Positions 1 through 7,604 of a stretch of DNA of 64,000 nt are shown one piece after another. A model generated the notes under the pieces. That model was not told the DNA's origin and did no database searches. It saw only the letters and a list, made by a program, of their open reading frames with translations. The DNA comes from G963717155 sp963717155 (lineage in GTDB: Bacteria > Actinomycetota > Thermoleophilia > Gaiellales > JALYLC01). Where the stretch lies: assembly GCA_963717155.1 (NCBI GenBank), contig OY970326.1:1364001-1428000 (forward strand). The letters run 5' to 3'. Within the stretch, counting starts at the first letter, position 1, and every line of letters begins with the position of its first letter. Position numbers and translations under genes: made by a program.

Positions 1-414
1 AGCGGCTACTGCTCCGACTGCACGCGGACGTTCGCGACGGGCCATACCGATGACGCCAAGCGCGAGGTGTACGAGGTGGTGCTCCGCGCACAGGAGGCAG
101 CGCTCGAGCGCGTGCGGCCGGGAACGCCCTGCATCGAGGTGCACGAGACCGCACGACGCGTGATCGACGAGGCCGGGTACGGCGAGTTCTTCAACCACGG
201 TACCGGTCACGGCGTCGGTGTCGAGATGCACGAGGAGCCCCGCTTCCGCACAGGGTTCGGGGGCGTCCTCGAGCCGGGTAACGTCGTGACGGTCGAGCCC
301 GGGGTGTACCTTCCCGAGCGATTCGGAGTGAGGATCGAAGATCTCGTGGTCGTCACCGAGGACGGGCACGAGGTACTGAGCAGGTTCCCGAAGTCGCTAC
401 TCGACGTCGGCTGA
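1..414 (+). CDS. M24 metallopeptidase (Xaa-Pro aminopeptidase type), C-terminal part
   Basis: This is the 3' end of a gene entering from the left; it is open in frame from base 1 and ends with TGA at 412-414. The 137 visible residues carry the pita-bread metallopeptidase signatures: GHGVGVEMHEEP (metal-ligand His and substrate-binding region), VEPGVYLP with the metal-binding Glu, and the final RIED with the last metal-ligand Glu. This fits PepQ/aminopeptidase P, a cytoplasmic di-metal enzyme that cleaves X-Pro bonds in short peptides. It lies 25 bp upstream of efp on the same strand, a common bacterial neighbour pair. The start and N-terminal domain are outside the window, so prolidase and aminopeptidase P cannot be separated. 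Confidence 0.9.
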   Translation, partial: SGYCSDCTRTFATGHTDDAKREVYEVVLRAQEAALERVRPGTPCIEVHETARRVIDEAGYGEFFNHGTGHGVGVEMHEEPRFRTGFGGVLEPGNVVTVEPGVYLPERFGVRIEDLVVVTEDGHEVLSRFPKSLLDVG

Positions 415-439
415 CGAGAGAGGATTCGACGACCCCGCG

Positions 440-1006
440 ATGGCCGAGTCGATCAGCACGAACCAGTTCAAGAATGGCATGCACGTCGAGGTCGACGGCC
501 TCGTCTGGCGCATCGTCGAGTTCCAGCACGTCAAGCCCGGCAAGGGCGGCGCGTTCGTTCGCACGAAGCTGAAGGCGGTCGACTCCGGCAAGGTCGTCGA
601 GCGGACGTTCCGCGCGGGCGAGTCGATGCCGCGGGTGCAGACGTCGACCGAGGACGTGCAGTACCTGTACGACGACGGCACCAACTACGTCTTCATGCGC
701 GTCGAGAACTACGAGCAGGTGCCGCTCTCGCACGAGGCGGTCGCGGACGAGGTGGCGTGGCTCAAGGAGGGCGACGTCGTGCAGTTGCTCAGCTTCGACG
801 GGGTCCCGTCGTCGCTCCAGCTCCCGGCCTCCGTCGAGCTTGCCGTCTCGCAGACCGAGCCCGGCGTCAAGGGAGACACGGTCTCGAACGTGACCAAGCC
901 CGCGACGCTCGAGACGGGCGCGGTCGTCCAGGTGCCCCTGTTCGTGAACGAGGGGGACCGCGTCAAGGTCGACACGCGCGACGGGCGCTACCTGTCGCGA
1001 GCCTGA
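440..1006 (+). CDS. efp: Elongation factor P
   Basis: The 188-aa product matches full-length EF-P (about 185-190 aa), which enters the ribosomal E site and relieves stalling at polyproline. The KOW-like N-terminal domain holds the loop VKPGKGGAFVR; Lys35 at its tip is the position modified in other bacteria. The C-terminal OB domains end with the family signature GDRVKVDTRDGRYLSR. The ATG at 440 gives the standard N-terminus, with a purine-rich GAGAGGA about 14 nt upstream. No EpmA/EpmB or YmfI-type modification gene is visible nearby. The next gene follows within about 10 bp, suggesting cotranscription with the biotin carrier and accC. Confidence 0.97.
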   Translation: MAESISTNQFKNGMHVEVDGLVWRIVEFQHVKPGKGGAFVRTKLKAVDSGKVVERTFRAGESMPRVQTSTEDVQYLYDDGTNYVFMRVENYEQVPLSHEAVADEVAWLKEGDVVQLLSFDGVPSSLQLPASVELAVSQTEPGVKGDTVSNVTKPATLETGAVVQVPLFVNEGDRVKVDTRDGRYLSRA

Positions 1007-1014
1007 CCCCGGAC

Positions 1015-2778
1015 GTGGCTCGCCTCGTCGATACGTCGATCCGGCTCCTGTCGCAGGAGCCGTTCGTCGGGCGCATCTCGACGGCGCACATCCTGCGCCT
1101 TGCCGAGGACCTCGACAGCGCGGGGTACGCCGCGCTCGAGGTGACGGGCGGCGGCTGCTTCTCCGGCGCCGTGAAACGGGCGGTGGAGAGCCCGTGGGAG
1201 CGGATCCGCGCGCTCAAGGCGCGTACGTCGACGCCGCTCGTGATGGCGTTGCGGGGAACGTTCCTCGTCGGTCCTCGCCCCGCTGACGCCGATCTCGTAC
1301 GCCGCTTCATCCTGTGCGCGGCCGAGTCGGGCATCGACATCTTCCGGCTGCACGATCCGCTGAACGACGTCGACGACCTCGTCGGCCCGATCGCCGCCGT
1401 CCGCGAGGCCGGAGCGCTCGTGTACGCCGGGCTCGTGTACAGCGACGCGCCGGGCGGCGGTGGGCTCGTCGAGCGCGCACGCCGCCTCTCGGAGCTCGGC
1501 GCCGACCGCGTGCTGCTGCACGATCCCGCGGGCGCGCTCGACCCGGCTGCCGCCGGCGATCTGATCGGACGTCTGCGCGAGGCCTCGGGCGTGCCGGTCG
1601 GCCTGTACGCGCAGGGACCCGGTGGAACCGCGCTCGCGGTCGCGATCGAGGCCGCGCGGGCCGGGGCCGATCCGATCGCCACGGCGTCCTACCCCGTGGC
1701 CATGCTCACACAGCGGCCGGCCGCCGAGGTTCTGACACAGGCGCTCCGCGGCCTCGGGCTCGAGGCGGGCCTCGATCGAGAGATCGGCTGGGAGGTCGCA
1801 CGCCGGATCGAGTCGGAGATCGGCGACGCCGCAGCGGTGGCGCCTCCGGTGTCGCCTCAGGTGGCGCTGCGCGCGGCGCTCTCGTCATTGCCGGCCGGGC
1901 TGGTCGCTGCCGTCGAGCGCCGGTTGGCGCCGCTCGGCGCCGCCGACAGGCTCGACGAGGTGCTCGACGAGGTGCGCCGCGTCCGCGAGGAGTGCGGGTC
2001 GCCGCCGCCGGCCGCCCCGGTCGGCCGGATCCTCGCGACGCAGGCGATCCAGCACGTGCTCGGTGCGCGGCGCTGGACCGACGTCGACGAGGAGATGCGC
2101 CGGCTCCTGCTCGGCGAGTACGGACACCCGCCGGGCCCGATCGACGAGACGGCGCGCGCCGTCGCGGAGGCGACGCCCGCCGAGGACGTGTCGGACCTCT
2201 CGCTCGAGCAGGCGCGCGAGGCGGCAGGCACGCTCGCGACGTCCGAGGAGGAGCTCTGCCTGGTCGCGCTGTTCGGCGACGGCGCCTTCCCACTGCTCGA
2301 GAGCCTGCGCGGGCGCCACCGCCACCTGTCCAGCGAGAACGGAGGAGCCGACGCCGCGGAAGGCGAGCGGGTCCAGCGCCTGATCGGGATCCTCGAGGAG
2401 TCCGACCTCGCCGAGCTGAGCCTCGAGGACGGCGACGTTCGCATCACGTTGCGGAAGGCCGACCAGCGTCCGCTTCTCGCCGCCGAGCCGCCCGTCACTC
2501 CGGCAGGTCCCGTCGCCGGGACGGACGACGGGACGGACAACTCCGTGATTCGCGTCGAGGCCCCGATGGTCGGCGTGTTCTACCGCGCCTCCTCGCCGAG
2601 CTCGCCGCCGTTCGTCGAGGAGGGCGCGCGCGTCGAGGTCGGCCAGACCCTGTGCATCCTCGAGGCGATGAAGCTGTTCAATGAGCTCAAGTCCGACCAC
2701 GCGGGCGTCGTCAAGCGGATCGCGGTGCGCAACGCCGATCCCGTCGAGTACGGCCAGCTGCTGTTCGAGCTCGTCTAG
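1015..2778 (+). CDS. Biotin carboxyl carrier protein fused to a degenerate carboxyltransferase-like domain
   Basis: The product is 587 aa if it starts at GTG 1015, just after efp; this start is uncertain. Residues about 1-260 resemble the TIM-barrel carboxyltransferase of oxaloacetate decarboxylase alpha and pyruvate carboxylase (LEVTGGG, PWERIRALK, DIFRLHDPLNDV). After a helical linker, about residues 450-587 look like AccB: EDGDVRITLRK, then a biotinyl domain with EAMKLFNEL, where Lys553 would carry biotin. The barrel has lost its expected active site. The R-D-x-H-Q-S Asp is Leu11, the carboxylated Lys of IKDMxG is His169 (VLLHDPAG), and the metal-binding HxH is Tyr198/Gln200. It probably serves acetyl-CoA carboxylase with the adjacent accC, the barrel being structural or regulatory. 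No AccA/AccD is in the window. Confidence 0.8.
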   Translation: MARLVDTSIRLLSQEPFVGRISTAHILRLAEDLDSAGYAALEVTGGGCFSGAVKRAVESPWERIRALKARTSTPLVMALRGTFLVGPRPADADLVRRFILCAAESGIDIFRLHDPLNDVDDLVGPIAAVREAGALVYAGLVYSDAPGGGGLVERARRLSELGADRVLLHDPAGALDPAAAGDLIGRLREASGVPVGLYAQGPGGTALAVAIEAARAGADPIATASYPVAMLTQRPAAEVLTQALRGLGLEAGLDREIGWEVARRIESEIGDAAAVAPPVSPQVALRAALSSLPAGLVAAVERRLAPLGAADRLDEVLDEVRRVREECGSPPPAAPVGRILATQAIQHVLGARRWTDVDEEMRRLLLGEYGHPPGPIDETARAVAEATPAEDVSDLSLEQAREAAGTLATSEEELCLVALFGDGAFPLLESLRGRHRHLSSENGGADAAEGERVQRLIGILEESDLAELSLEDGDVRITLRKADQRPLLAAEPPVTPAGPVAGTDDGTDNSVIRVEAPMVGVFYRASSPSSPPFVEEGARVEVGQTLCILEAMKLFNELKSDHAGVVKRIAVRNADPVEYGQLLFELV

Positions 2779-2788
2779 GAGACGGTCG

Positions 2789-4153
2789 GTGTTCCGCCGC
2801 GTGCTGGTAGCGAACCGGGGCGAGATCGCCATGCGCGTGATCCGCGCCTGCCACGAGCTCGGGATCGAGGCCGTCGCCATCTACTCGACGGCGGATCGCA
2901 CCGGCTCCTGGGTGGCCGCGGCCGATCGCGCCGTCTGCGTCGGGCCCCCGTCCGCGACCGAGAGCTACCTGAAGATCCCGAGCGTCGTCGCGGCGGCGAT
3001 CACGACCGGTTGCGACGCCGTCCACCCGGGTTACGGGTTCCTGAGCGAGAACCCCGCCTTCGTGCGAGCCTGCTTCGACAACGACATCGCCTTCGTCGGC
3101 CCGTCCCCCGAGTCGATGGAGGTGCTCGGGGACAAGTCGCTCGCGAAGGAGGCCATGGGGAGCGCCGGGCTGCCGCTCGTACCCGGCTCGCCGGGGCGGC
3201 TGCTCAGCGCGCGCGAGGCGTCGGCGTTTGCGGCGAACGCCGGCTTTCCCGTGCTCTTGAAGGCCGCGGCGGGCGGGGGAGGTCGGGGCATGCGCCTCGT
3301 CGAGGAACCCGACACGCTCGAGGAGCTCTTCGCGACCGCGGCGGCCGAGGCCGGCGCGGCGTTCGGGGATGCCGGGCTGTACCTCGAGAAGGCCGTCGTG
3401 GACGCGCATCACGTCGAGGTGCAGGTGCTCGGCGACGGGCGCGGCGGCGCGCTCGTTCTCGGCGATCGCGAGTGCTCGGTCCAGCGCCGGCACCAGAAGC
3501 TGATGGAGGAGGGCCCGTCCCCGTTCCTCACCGCCGAGACCCGGGCGCGCATGCACGAGGCAGCGCTCGAGGCCGTCCGCACGACCGCATACCTGAACGC
3601 CGGTACCATCGAGTTCCTGGTCGGGCACGACCAGCGCTTCTACTTCATGGAAATGAACACCCGCCTCCAGGTCGAGCATCCGGTCACCGAAGAGGTGACC
3701 GGCGTCGACCTGGTGCGAGAGCAGCTCCGTGTCGCCGACGGCGCGCCGCTGTTCGCGCAGGGCGTGTACCCGACGACGGGCCACGCGATCGAGTTCCGGC
3801 TGAACGCCGAGGACCCTGCTCGGGGCTTCCTGCCGTCGCCCGGTCACCTTCGGCGTTTCCGACCCCCTCTCGGGCCGGGCGTGCGCGTCGACACCCACGT
3901 CTACGAGGGCTACGACGTTCCATCCAACTACGACTCGCTGATCGCGAAGATCGTCGTTCGCGATGTCGACCGGCCCCAGGCGATCGCCCGTGCCGAGCGG
4001 GCGCTCGGCGAGCTCGAGATCGAGGGCATCTCGACGACGCGGGAGCTCTTCCTCGAGATGCTCGGCGACGCCCCGATCCGCGAGGGTCGGTACACGACCG
4101 GCTACCTCGCCGAGGCGGCTCCTCGCCTCCCGTCGCTCGGGCCCGCCGCGTGA
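2789..4153 (+). CDS. accC: Biotin carboxylase subunit of acetyl-CoA carboxylase
   Basis: The 454-aa ATP-grasp enzyme carboxylates biotin on the carrier protein using ATP and bicarbonate. It begins at GTG 2789 with a GGAGA ribosome site just before it, overlapping the end of the preceding stop region. Domain landmarks in order are the N-terminal VANRGEIAMRVIRA, the glycine-rich ATP lid GGGGRGMRLV, HQKLMEEGPS, the catalytic EMNTRLQVEHPVTE, and the C-terminal biotin-carboxylase fold ending in YTTGYLAE. Length is normal for stand-alone AccC. The upstream neighbour supplies the biotinyl domain, so the two form an accBC-type operon. The stop TGA overlaps the GTG start of nusB, implying translational coupling. 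Confidence 0.95.
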   Translation: MFRRVLVANRGEIAMRVIRACHELGIEAVAIYSTADRTGSWVAAADRAVCVGPPSATESYLKIPSVVAAAITTGCDAVHPGYGFLSENPAFVRACFDNDIAFVGPSPESMEVLGDKSLAKEAMGSAGLPLVPGSPGRLLSAREASAFAANAGFPVLLKAAAGGGGRGMRLVEEPDTLEELFATAAAEAGAAFGDAGLYLEKAVVDAHHVEVQVLGDGRGGALVLGDRECSVQRRHQKLMEEGPSPFLTAETRARMHEAALEAVRTTAYLNAGTIEFLVGHDQRFYFMEMNTRLQVEHPVTEEVTGVDLVREQLRVADGAPLFAQGVYPTTGHAIEFRLNAEDPARGFLPSPGHLRRFRPPLGPGVRVDTHVYEGYDVPSNYDSLIAKIVVRDVDRPQAIARAERALGELEIEGISTTRELFLEMLGDAPIREGRYTTGYLAEAAPRLPSLGPAA

Positions 4154-4563
4154 CGACCGTGGTCTCCCGCCGCCAGGCGCGACGTGCGGCGTTCGTGCTC
4201 CTGTACCAGCTGGACATGCGAGATGGCCCGCTCGAGGTGCTGTACGAGCGGTACTCGGCCGACACCGGCGAGCTGATCCCCGCCTACACGCGAGAGGCCG
4301 TGGACGGCGCCGCGGGCATGCTCGGCGTCCTCGACCGGCGCCTCGACGGTGCGACCGAGGGGTGGTCGATCGATCGGCTCGGCGCGGTCGAGCGGGCGAT
4401 CCTGCGCCTCGCGCTGTGGGAGCTCACCGAACGGCCGGACGTGCCCGCCGAGGTCGCGATCGACGAGGCGATCGAGCTGGCGAAGCGCTACGCATCGGCC
4501 GAGGCCGCCGGCCTCGTGAACGGCGTGCTCGGCCGGCTCGCGCGCGAGGAGGGCCGTACGTGA
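4150..4563 (+). CDS. nusB: Transcription antitermination factor NusB
   Basis: The 137-aa all-helical protein works with NusE/S10 on boxA RNA in rRNA antitermination. The start GTG 4150 overlaps the accC stop. The N-terminus SRRQARRAAFVLLYQLD and the C-terminal EVAIDEAIELAKRYASAEAAGLVNGVLG are typical NusB signatures, and length is normal. It sits in a run with accC upstream and a small coiled-coil gene downstream whose GTG overlaps the nusB stop codon. Confidence 0.96.
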   Translation: MTTVVSRRQARRAAFVLLYQLDMRDGPLEVLYERYSADTGELIPAYTREAVDGAAGMLGVLDRRLDGATEGWSIDRLGAVERAILRLALWELTERPDVPAEVAIDEAIELAKRYASAEAAGLVNGVLGRLAREEGRT

Positions 4564-4745
4564 CGCCGATCGACGAGCTCGTCGAGCAGCTCGAGGCGGC
4601 GCGGGCCCGGCTCGAGGCGAGCGCGGACGACCCCGAGGGAGCGCGCGCGACGCTCGAGGAGGTCGCCGAGCTCGCGCGGACACTCGTGACAGAGGTCGAT
4701 CGTGCCCGGCGCGACCTGCGCGAGTCGGCCGGTGGAAGCACCTGA
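4560..4745 (+). CDS. Small coiled-coil protein, possibly exodeoxyribonuclease VII small subunit-like
   Basis: The 61-aa protein is almost entirely heptad-like helix (IDELVEQLEAARARLEAS, then LEEVAELARTLVTEVDRA). The GTG start at 4560 overlaps the nusB stop. The next gene, a prenyl synthase, overlaps its end, so expression is probably coupled. XseB, which often sits just before ispA, has a similar length and two-helix shape, but no xseA is seen in the window and the usual XseB motif is weak. The function is therefore tentative. Confidence 0.6.
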   Translation: MTPIDELVEQLEAARARLEASADDPEGARATLEEVAELARTLVTEVDRARRDLRESAGGST

Positions 4746-5610
4746 TCCGCTCGCGCCGCTCCGCCAGCTCGTAGAGCGGGGGCTGCGCGAGCTCGACCTG
4801 CGCATGCCCGGCGACCTCGACGGGTTCGCGGAGGCGATCCGCTATCCGCTGCTCGCCCCGGGCAAGCGGCTGCGGCCGGTCCTCTGCCTGGCGACCGGCG
4901 AGGCGCTCGGCATCGCTCCGACGGAGCTCCTCCCGACCGCGCTTGCGCTCGAGCTCGTGCACACCTTCTCGCTCGTGCACGACGACCTCCCGGCGATGGA
5001 CGACGACGATCTCCGCCGCGGTCTCCCGACGACGCACAGGCGCTACGGCGAGGACGTCGCGATCCTCGTCGGCGACGGGTTGCTGGCGGCAGCGTTCGAG
5101 CTGGTCGGCGAGGAGCAGGGTGGGAGTGCGGAACGCCGGCTCGCCGCGCTCGCACTGCTCGCCCGCGCGACGGGCGTGGCAGGGATGGTCGGTGGGCAGT
5201 ACCTCGACGTCCGGGCATCCGCCGACATCGACGAGACGGGACTCCAGCGCCTGCATCGGTTGAAGACCGGCGCATTGCTCGAGGCGTCGGTCGGCTGCGC
5301 CGTCGTGCTGGCCGCGCCCGAGCCCGACGTCGCCGCCGCGCTCGCCTCGTTCGCCGCCGAGCTCGGGCTGCTGTTCCAGATCGTGGACGACGTGCTCGAC
5401 GCGACGGGCTCGGACGCGTCCCTGGGCAAGCCGGCCGGTTCCGACGAGCGCCGGGGGCGGCGGACGTACGTGACGGTGCTTGGGCTCGAGGGCGCCCGTC
5501 GGCGCCAGGAACAGTGCGAGAACGCGGCGAGGGCCTCCCTCTCCCGTATCAGCGGGGAGAAGAAGGCCCTCGTGGCCGTGCTCGAGCTGGTTGCCCGACG
5601 CACCCGTTAG
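4732..5610 (+). CDS. ispA: Polyprenyl diphosphate synthase (farnesyl/geranylgeranyl type)
   Basis: The 292-aa trans-prenyltransferase condenses isopentenyl diphosphate with allylic diphosphates. The first Asp-rich motif is DDLPAMDDDD, preceded by LVH; the second is FQIVDDVLDATG. GKRLRPVLCL binds the homoallylic substrate. GTG 4732 gives a normal N-terminus; an ATG at 4702 would overlap the previous gene more deeply. The residues before the first motif suggest a C15-C20 product, but chain length cannot be set by eye. With uppS, dxr and ispG also in the window, it belongs to isoprenoid and cell-wall lipid-carrier supply. Confidence 0.9.
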   Translation: MEAPDPLAPLRQLVERGLRELDLRMPGDLDGFAEAIRYPLLAPGKRLRPVLCLATGEALGIAPTELLPTALALELVHTFSLVHDDLPAMDDDDLRRGLPTTHRRYGEDVAILVGDGLLAAAFELVGEEQGGSAERRLAALALLARATGVAGMVGGQYLDVRASADIDETGLQRLHRLKTGALLEASVGCAVVLAAPEPDVAAALASFAAELGLLFQIVDDVLDATGSDASLGKPAGSDERRGRRTYVTVLGLEGARRRQEQCENAARASLSRISGEKKALVAVLELVARRTR

Positions 5611-5619
5611 GCACGGGTC

Positions 5620-5784
5620 TTACGAGCGGCGGAGCGGCAGGATGCGGCCGAAGATCGCGCGGCGGCGATCCTGCCGGCGGCGGTTGGACGCCTGGCGGGC
5701 AAGCCGCTCGAAGTACGCGATCTCGCCCTCGCCCGCGTACGGGCCGTCGTCGTCGAGCTGCTGGATCATGAAGTCGGTGGGCAT
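5620..5784 (-). CDS. Small basic-tailed hypothetical protein
   Basis: A 54-aa product runs from ATG 5784 on the minus strand, with a strong GAGGAGA ribosome site 6-12 nt upstream. The first half is acidic (QQLDDDGPYAGEGEIAYF) and the second strongly basic (ASNRRRQDRRRAIFGR). It has no membrane segment or known motif. It is transcribed away from tlyA across an unusually AT-rich 170-bp gap and converges with ispA, 9 bp away. The good ribosome site and own promoter region argue that it is real; its function is unknown. Confidence 0.6.
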   Translation of the reverse strand: MPTDFMIQQLDDDGPYAGEGEIAYFERLARQASNRRRQDRRRAIFGRILPLRRS

Positions 5785-5813
5785 AAGAAGGTCTCCTCGT
5801 AACGATGTTCGTA

Positions 5814-5819
5814 ACTGTA
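5814..5819 (-). promoter_or_regulatory. Candidate -10 box for the small divergent gene
   Basis: TACAGT on the minus strand lies about 30 nt before the ATG, leaving a short leader that contains the GAGGAGA ribosome site. The flanking DNA is markedly AT-rich compared with the rest of the window. No clear -35 at 17 nt was seen. Confidence 0.4.
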
Positions 5820-5889
5820 CAAACACAGACTAACAGCTAAAAATTCCTCAATTTGTGTCTATCTGTGTATCTGTTTGTGACGATCTGGA

Positions 5890-5908
5890 TACCTGATCGA
5901 TACAGGTA
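5890..5908. promoter_or_regulatory. Palindrome in the AT-rich gap before tlyA (possible operator)
   Basis: TACCTG and CAGGTA are 6-bp inverted arms around a 7-nt spacer, placed between the divergent small gene and tlyA. Just upstream, 5851-5880 carries short related T/G-rich repeats (TGTGTCTATCTGTGTATCTG). The arrangement looks like a regulator site, but no matching regulator gene is nearby. Confidence 0.4.
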
Positions 5909-5955
5909 GTGGCGAGCGTCGACGGGCGCGGCTGAAACCCGCGACAATCCCGGCC

Positions 5956-6751
5956 ATGGTTCGCCTCGACGTCCTCCTCGCCGAACGCGGCCTCGTCGAG
6001 AGCAGGAGCCGCGCTCAGGCGCTCGTGCTCGCCGGGCGGGTGCGCGTCGACGATCGGGTCGTGACCAAGGCGGGCTCGAACGTGGGGGTCGACGTGCGCC
6101 TCGATGTCGATCACGGGCCGCCCTTCGTGTCGCGGGGCGGTGCCAAGCTCGCGGCGGCGCTCACCGCGTTCGGCGTGGACCCGGCGGGTCAGCGCTGTCT
6201 CGACGTCGGCGCATCGACGGGAGGCTTCACCGACTGCCTGCTGCAGCGAGGCGCCGTCGCGGTGTGCGCGGTCGACGTCGGGACGGGGCCAGCTGCACGA
6301 GCGCCTCCGGCAGGACGAGCGGGTCGTGATCCTCGACGGCGTGAACGCCCGGGCGTTGACCGCCGCGATGCTCCCGTTCGCCCCGACGCTCGCCGTGATC
6401 GACGTCTCGTTCATCTCGCTCTCGCTCGTCCTGCCGGCGGTGCTCGCATGCCTCGAGGCGCCCTGGCGCTGCCTGCCTCTCGTCAAGCCGCAGTTCGAGG
6501 CCGGGCGCGGACAGGCGCCGGGTGGGGTGGTGCGCGACCCCGCGGTGCGGCTCGGCGCGCTCGAGCGTGTCGCGTCGGCCGTCGCGGAGCTCGGAGCAGT
6601 TACGCTGGACGCATGCTCGTCGGGCCTCGCAGGTCCCGCGGGCAACCGCGAGTTCTTCCTGCACATCGTCAGTCGCGACCATCCAGATGCCGCCAACCCG
6701 CCCCGAGACCTCGCTGCCTGCCTCGCTCGAGCCGTCGCCAGCTCGAGCTGA
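5956..6751 (+). CDS. tlyA: TlyA-type rRNA (cytidine-2'-O)-methyltransferase (one frame break)
   Basis: The product is about 264 aa. It has an N-terminal S4 RNA-binding domain (RLDVLLAERGLVESRSRAQ) and an FtsJ-like SAM domain (DVGASTGGFTDCLLQRGA, VIDVSFISL, LVKPQFEAGR). In actinobacteria TlyA 2'-O-methylates 16S and 23S rRNA and affects capreomycin susceptibility. The frame changes once near 6284-6288, where one extra G in a G-rich run turns DVGTGQLHERL out of frame; after it the sequence is again normal TlyA to the stop at 6751. This looks like a sequence error. It overlaps or abuts nadK and recN, the classical tlyA-nadK-recN order. Confidence 0.9.
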
Positions 6752-6776
6752 GTACCCGCGTGCCCTGCGGGCGTTC

Positions 6777-7604
6777 GTGGTCACGCACGGGCGCGCCGAG
6801 ACGGTCGGTGACGGTCTGCGCCGACTGGCGCGTGTCGCCGCGCTCCACGACGTCGAGCTGATCGTGCCCGACATCGAGGCGAAGAAGCATCCGGTCGACC
6901 TCGCGTCGGCGACCTGGTCGACGGGTGAGGCACGGGATGCCGACATCGTCGTGGTGCTCGGCGGCGACGGCACGGTGCTGCGCGCGCTGCACCAGGTGAT
7001 CGGCACGGACACGCCCGTCCTCGCGATCAACTACGGGCGCGTCGGGTTCCTCACGACCGCGAACGTCGACAAGCTCGAGGAGGCAGCAACCTGCGCGTTC
7101 ACCGGGGCGTACGAGGTCGTCGACCTCCCGACGGTCGAGCTGATCCGCGAGGGCCAGCGCGTCGGCCTCGCGGTCAACGACGTCGTCGTCACGAGCGCGC
7201 TGCACGGACGCATGGCGCACGTGGACTGGTGGGTGAACGAGGTGGCCCTCGGCGAGGTCGGCTGCGACGGTGTCGTCGTCGCGACGCCGGCGGGCTCTAC
7301 TGCGTACAGCCTGTCGGCCGGCGGCCCCGTGATGAACTGGGGCCTCGAGGGCTTCTGCGTCACCTTCGTCGCGCCGCACTCGCTCGCCGCCCGCTCCCTC
7401 GTGCTCGGCCGCGGCCACCGCGTGGTGATCGAGAACGCGAGCGTCGACGTCGACGCGCGACTGATCCTCGATGGACAGTCGCAGCGACACGCGCTCGCGC
7501 CCGGCGAGCGCATCGAGTCGGCACTGGCGGACGAGCGGGCGCGTCTCGCGCTCCTGCCCGGTGTGTCGTTCCTGCAGCGCTTCCGCGACACGTTCGGGCG
7601 CTGA
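6777..7604 (+). CDS. nadK: NAD kinase
   Basis: The enzyme phosphorylates NAD to NADP. GTG 6777 gives the family N-terminus VVTHGR and a 275-aa protein; longer starts would run into tlyA. Diagnostic motifs are LGGDGTVLRA (catalytic Asp in GGDG), GRVGFLTTAN, ATPAGSTAYSLSAGGP and the C-terminal LILDGQ. The stop TGA at 7602-7604 overlaps the recN start in an ATGA junction, so the three genes are probably one transcript. Confidence 0.94.
   Translation: MVTHGRAETVGDGLRRLARVAALHDVELIVPDIEAKKHPVDLASATWSTGEARDADIVVVLGGDGTVLRALHQVIGTDTPVLAINYGRVGFLTTANVDKLEEAATCAFTGAYEVVDLPTVELIREGQRVGLAVNDVVVTSALHGRMAHVDWWVNEVALGEVGCDGVVVATPAGSTAYSLSAGGPVMNWGLEGFCVTFVAPHSLAARSLVLGRGHRVVIENASVDVDARLILDGQSQRHALAPGERIESALADERARLALLPGVSFLQRFRDTFGR

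Noticed and set aside
1015..2778. Annotation as pyruvate carboxylase subunit B or oxaloacetate decarboxylase alpha
   Set aside because: The metal ligands and carboxylated Lys needed for those reactions are replaced, and the biotinyl part is AccB-like.
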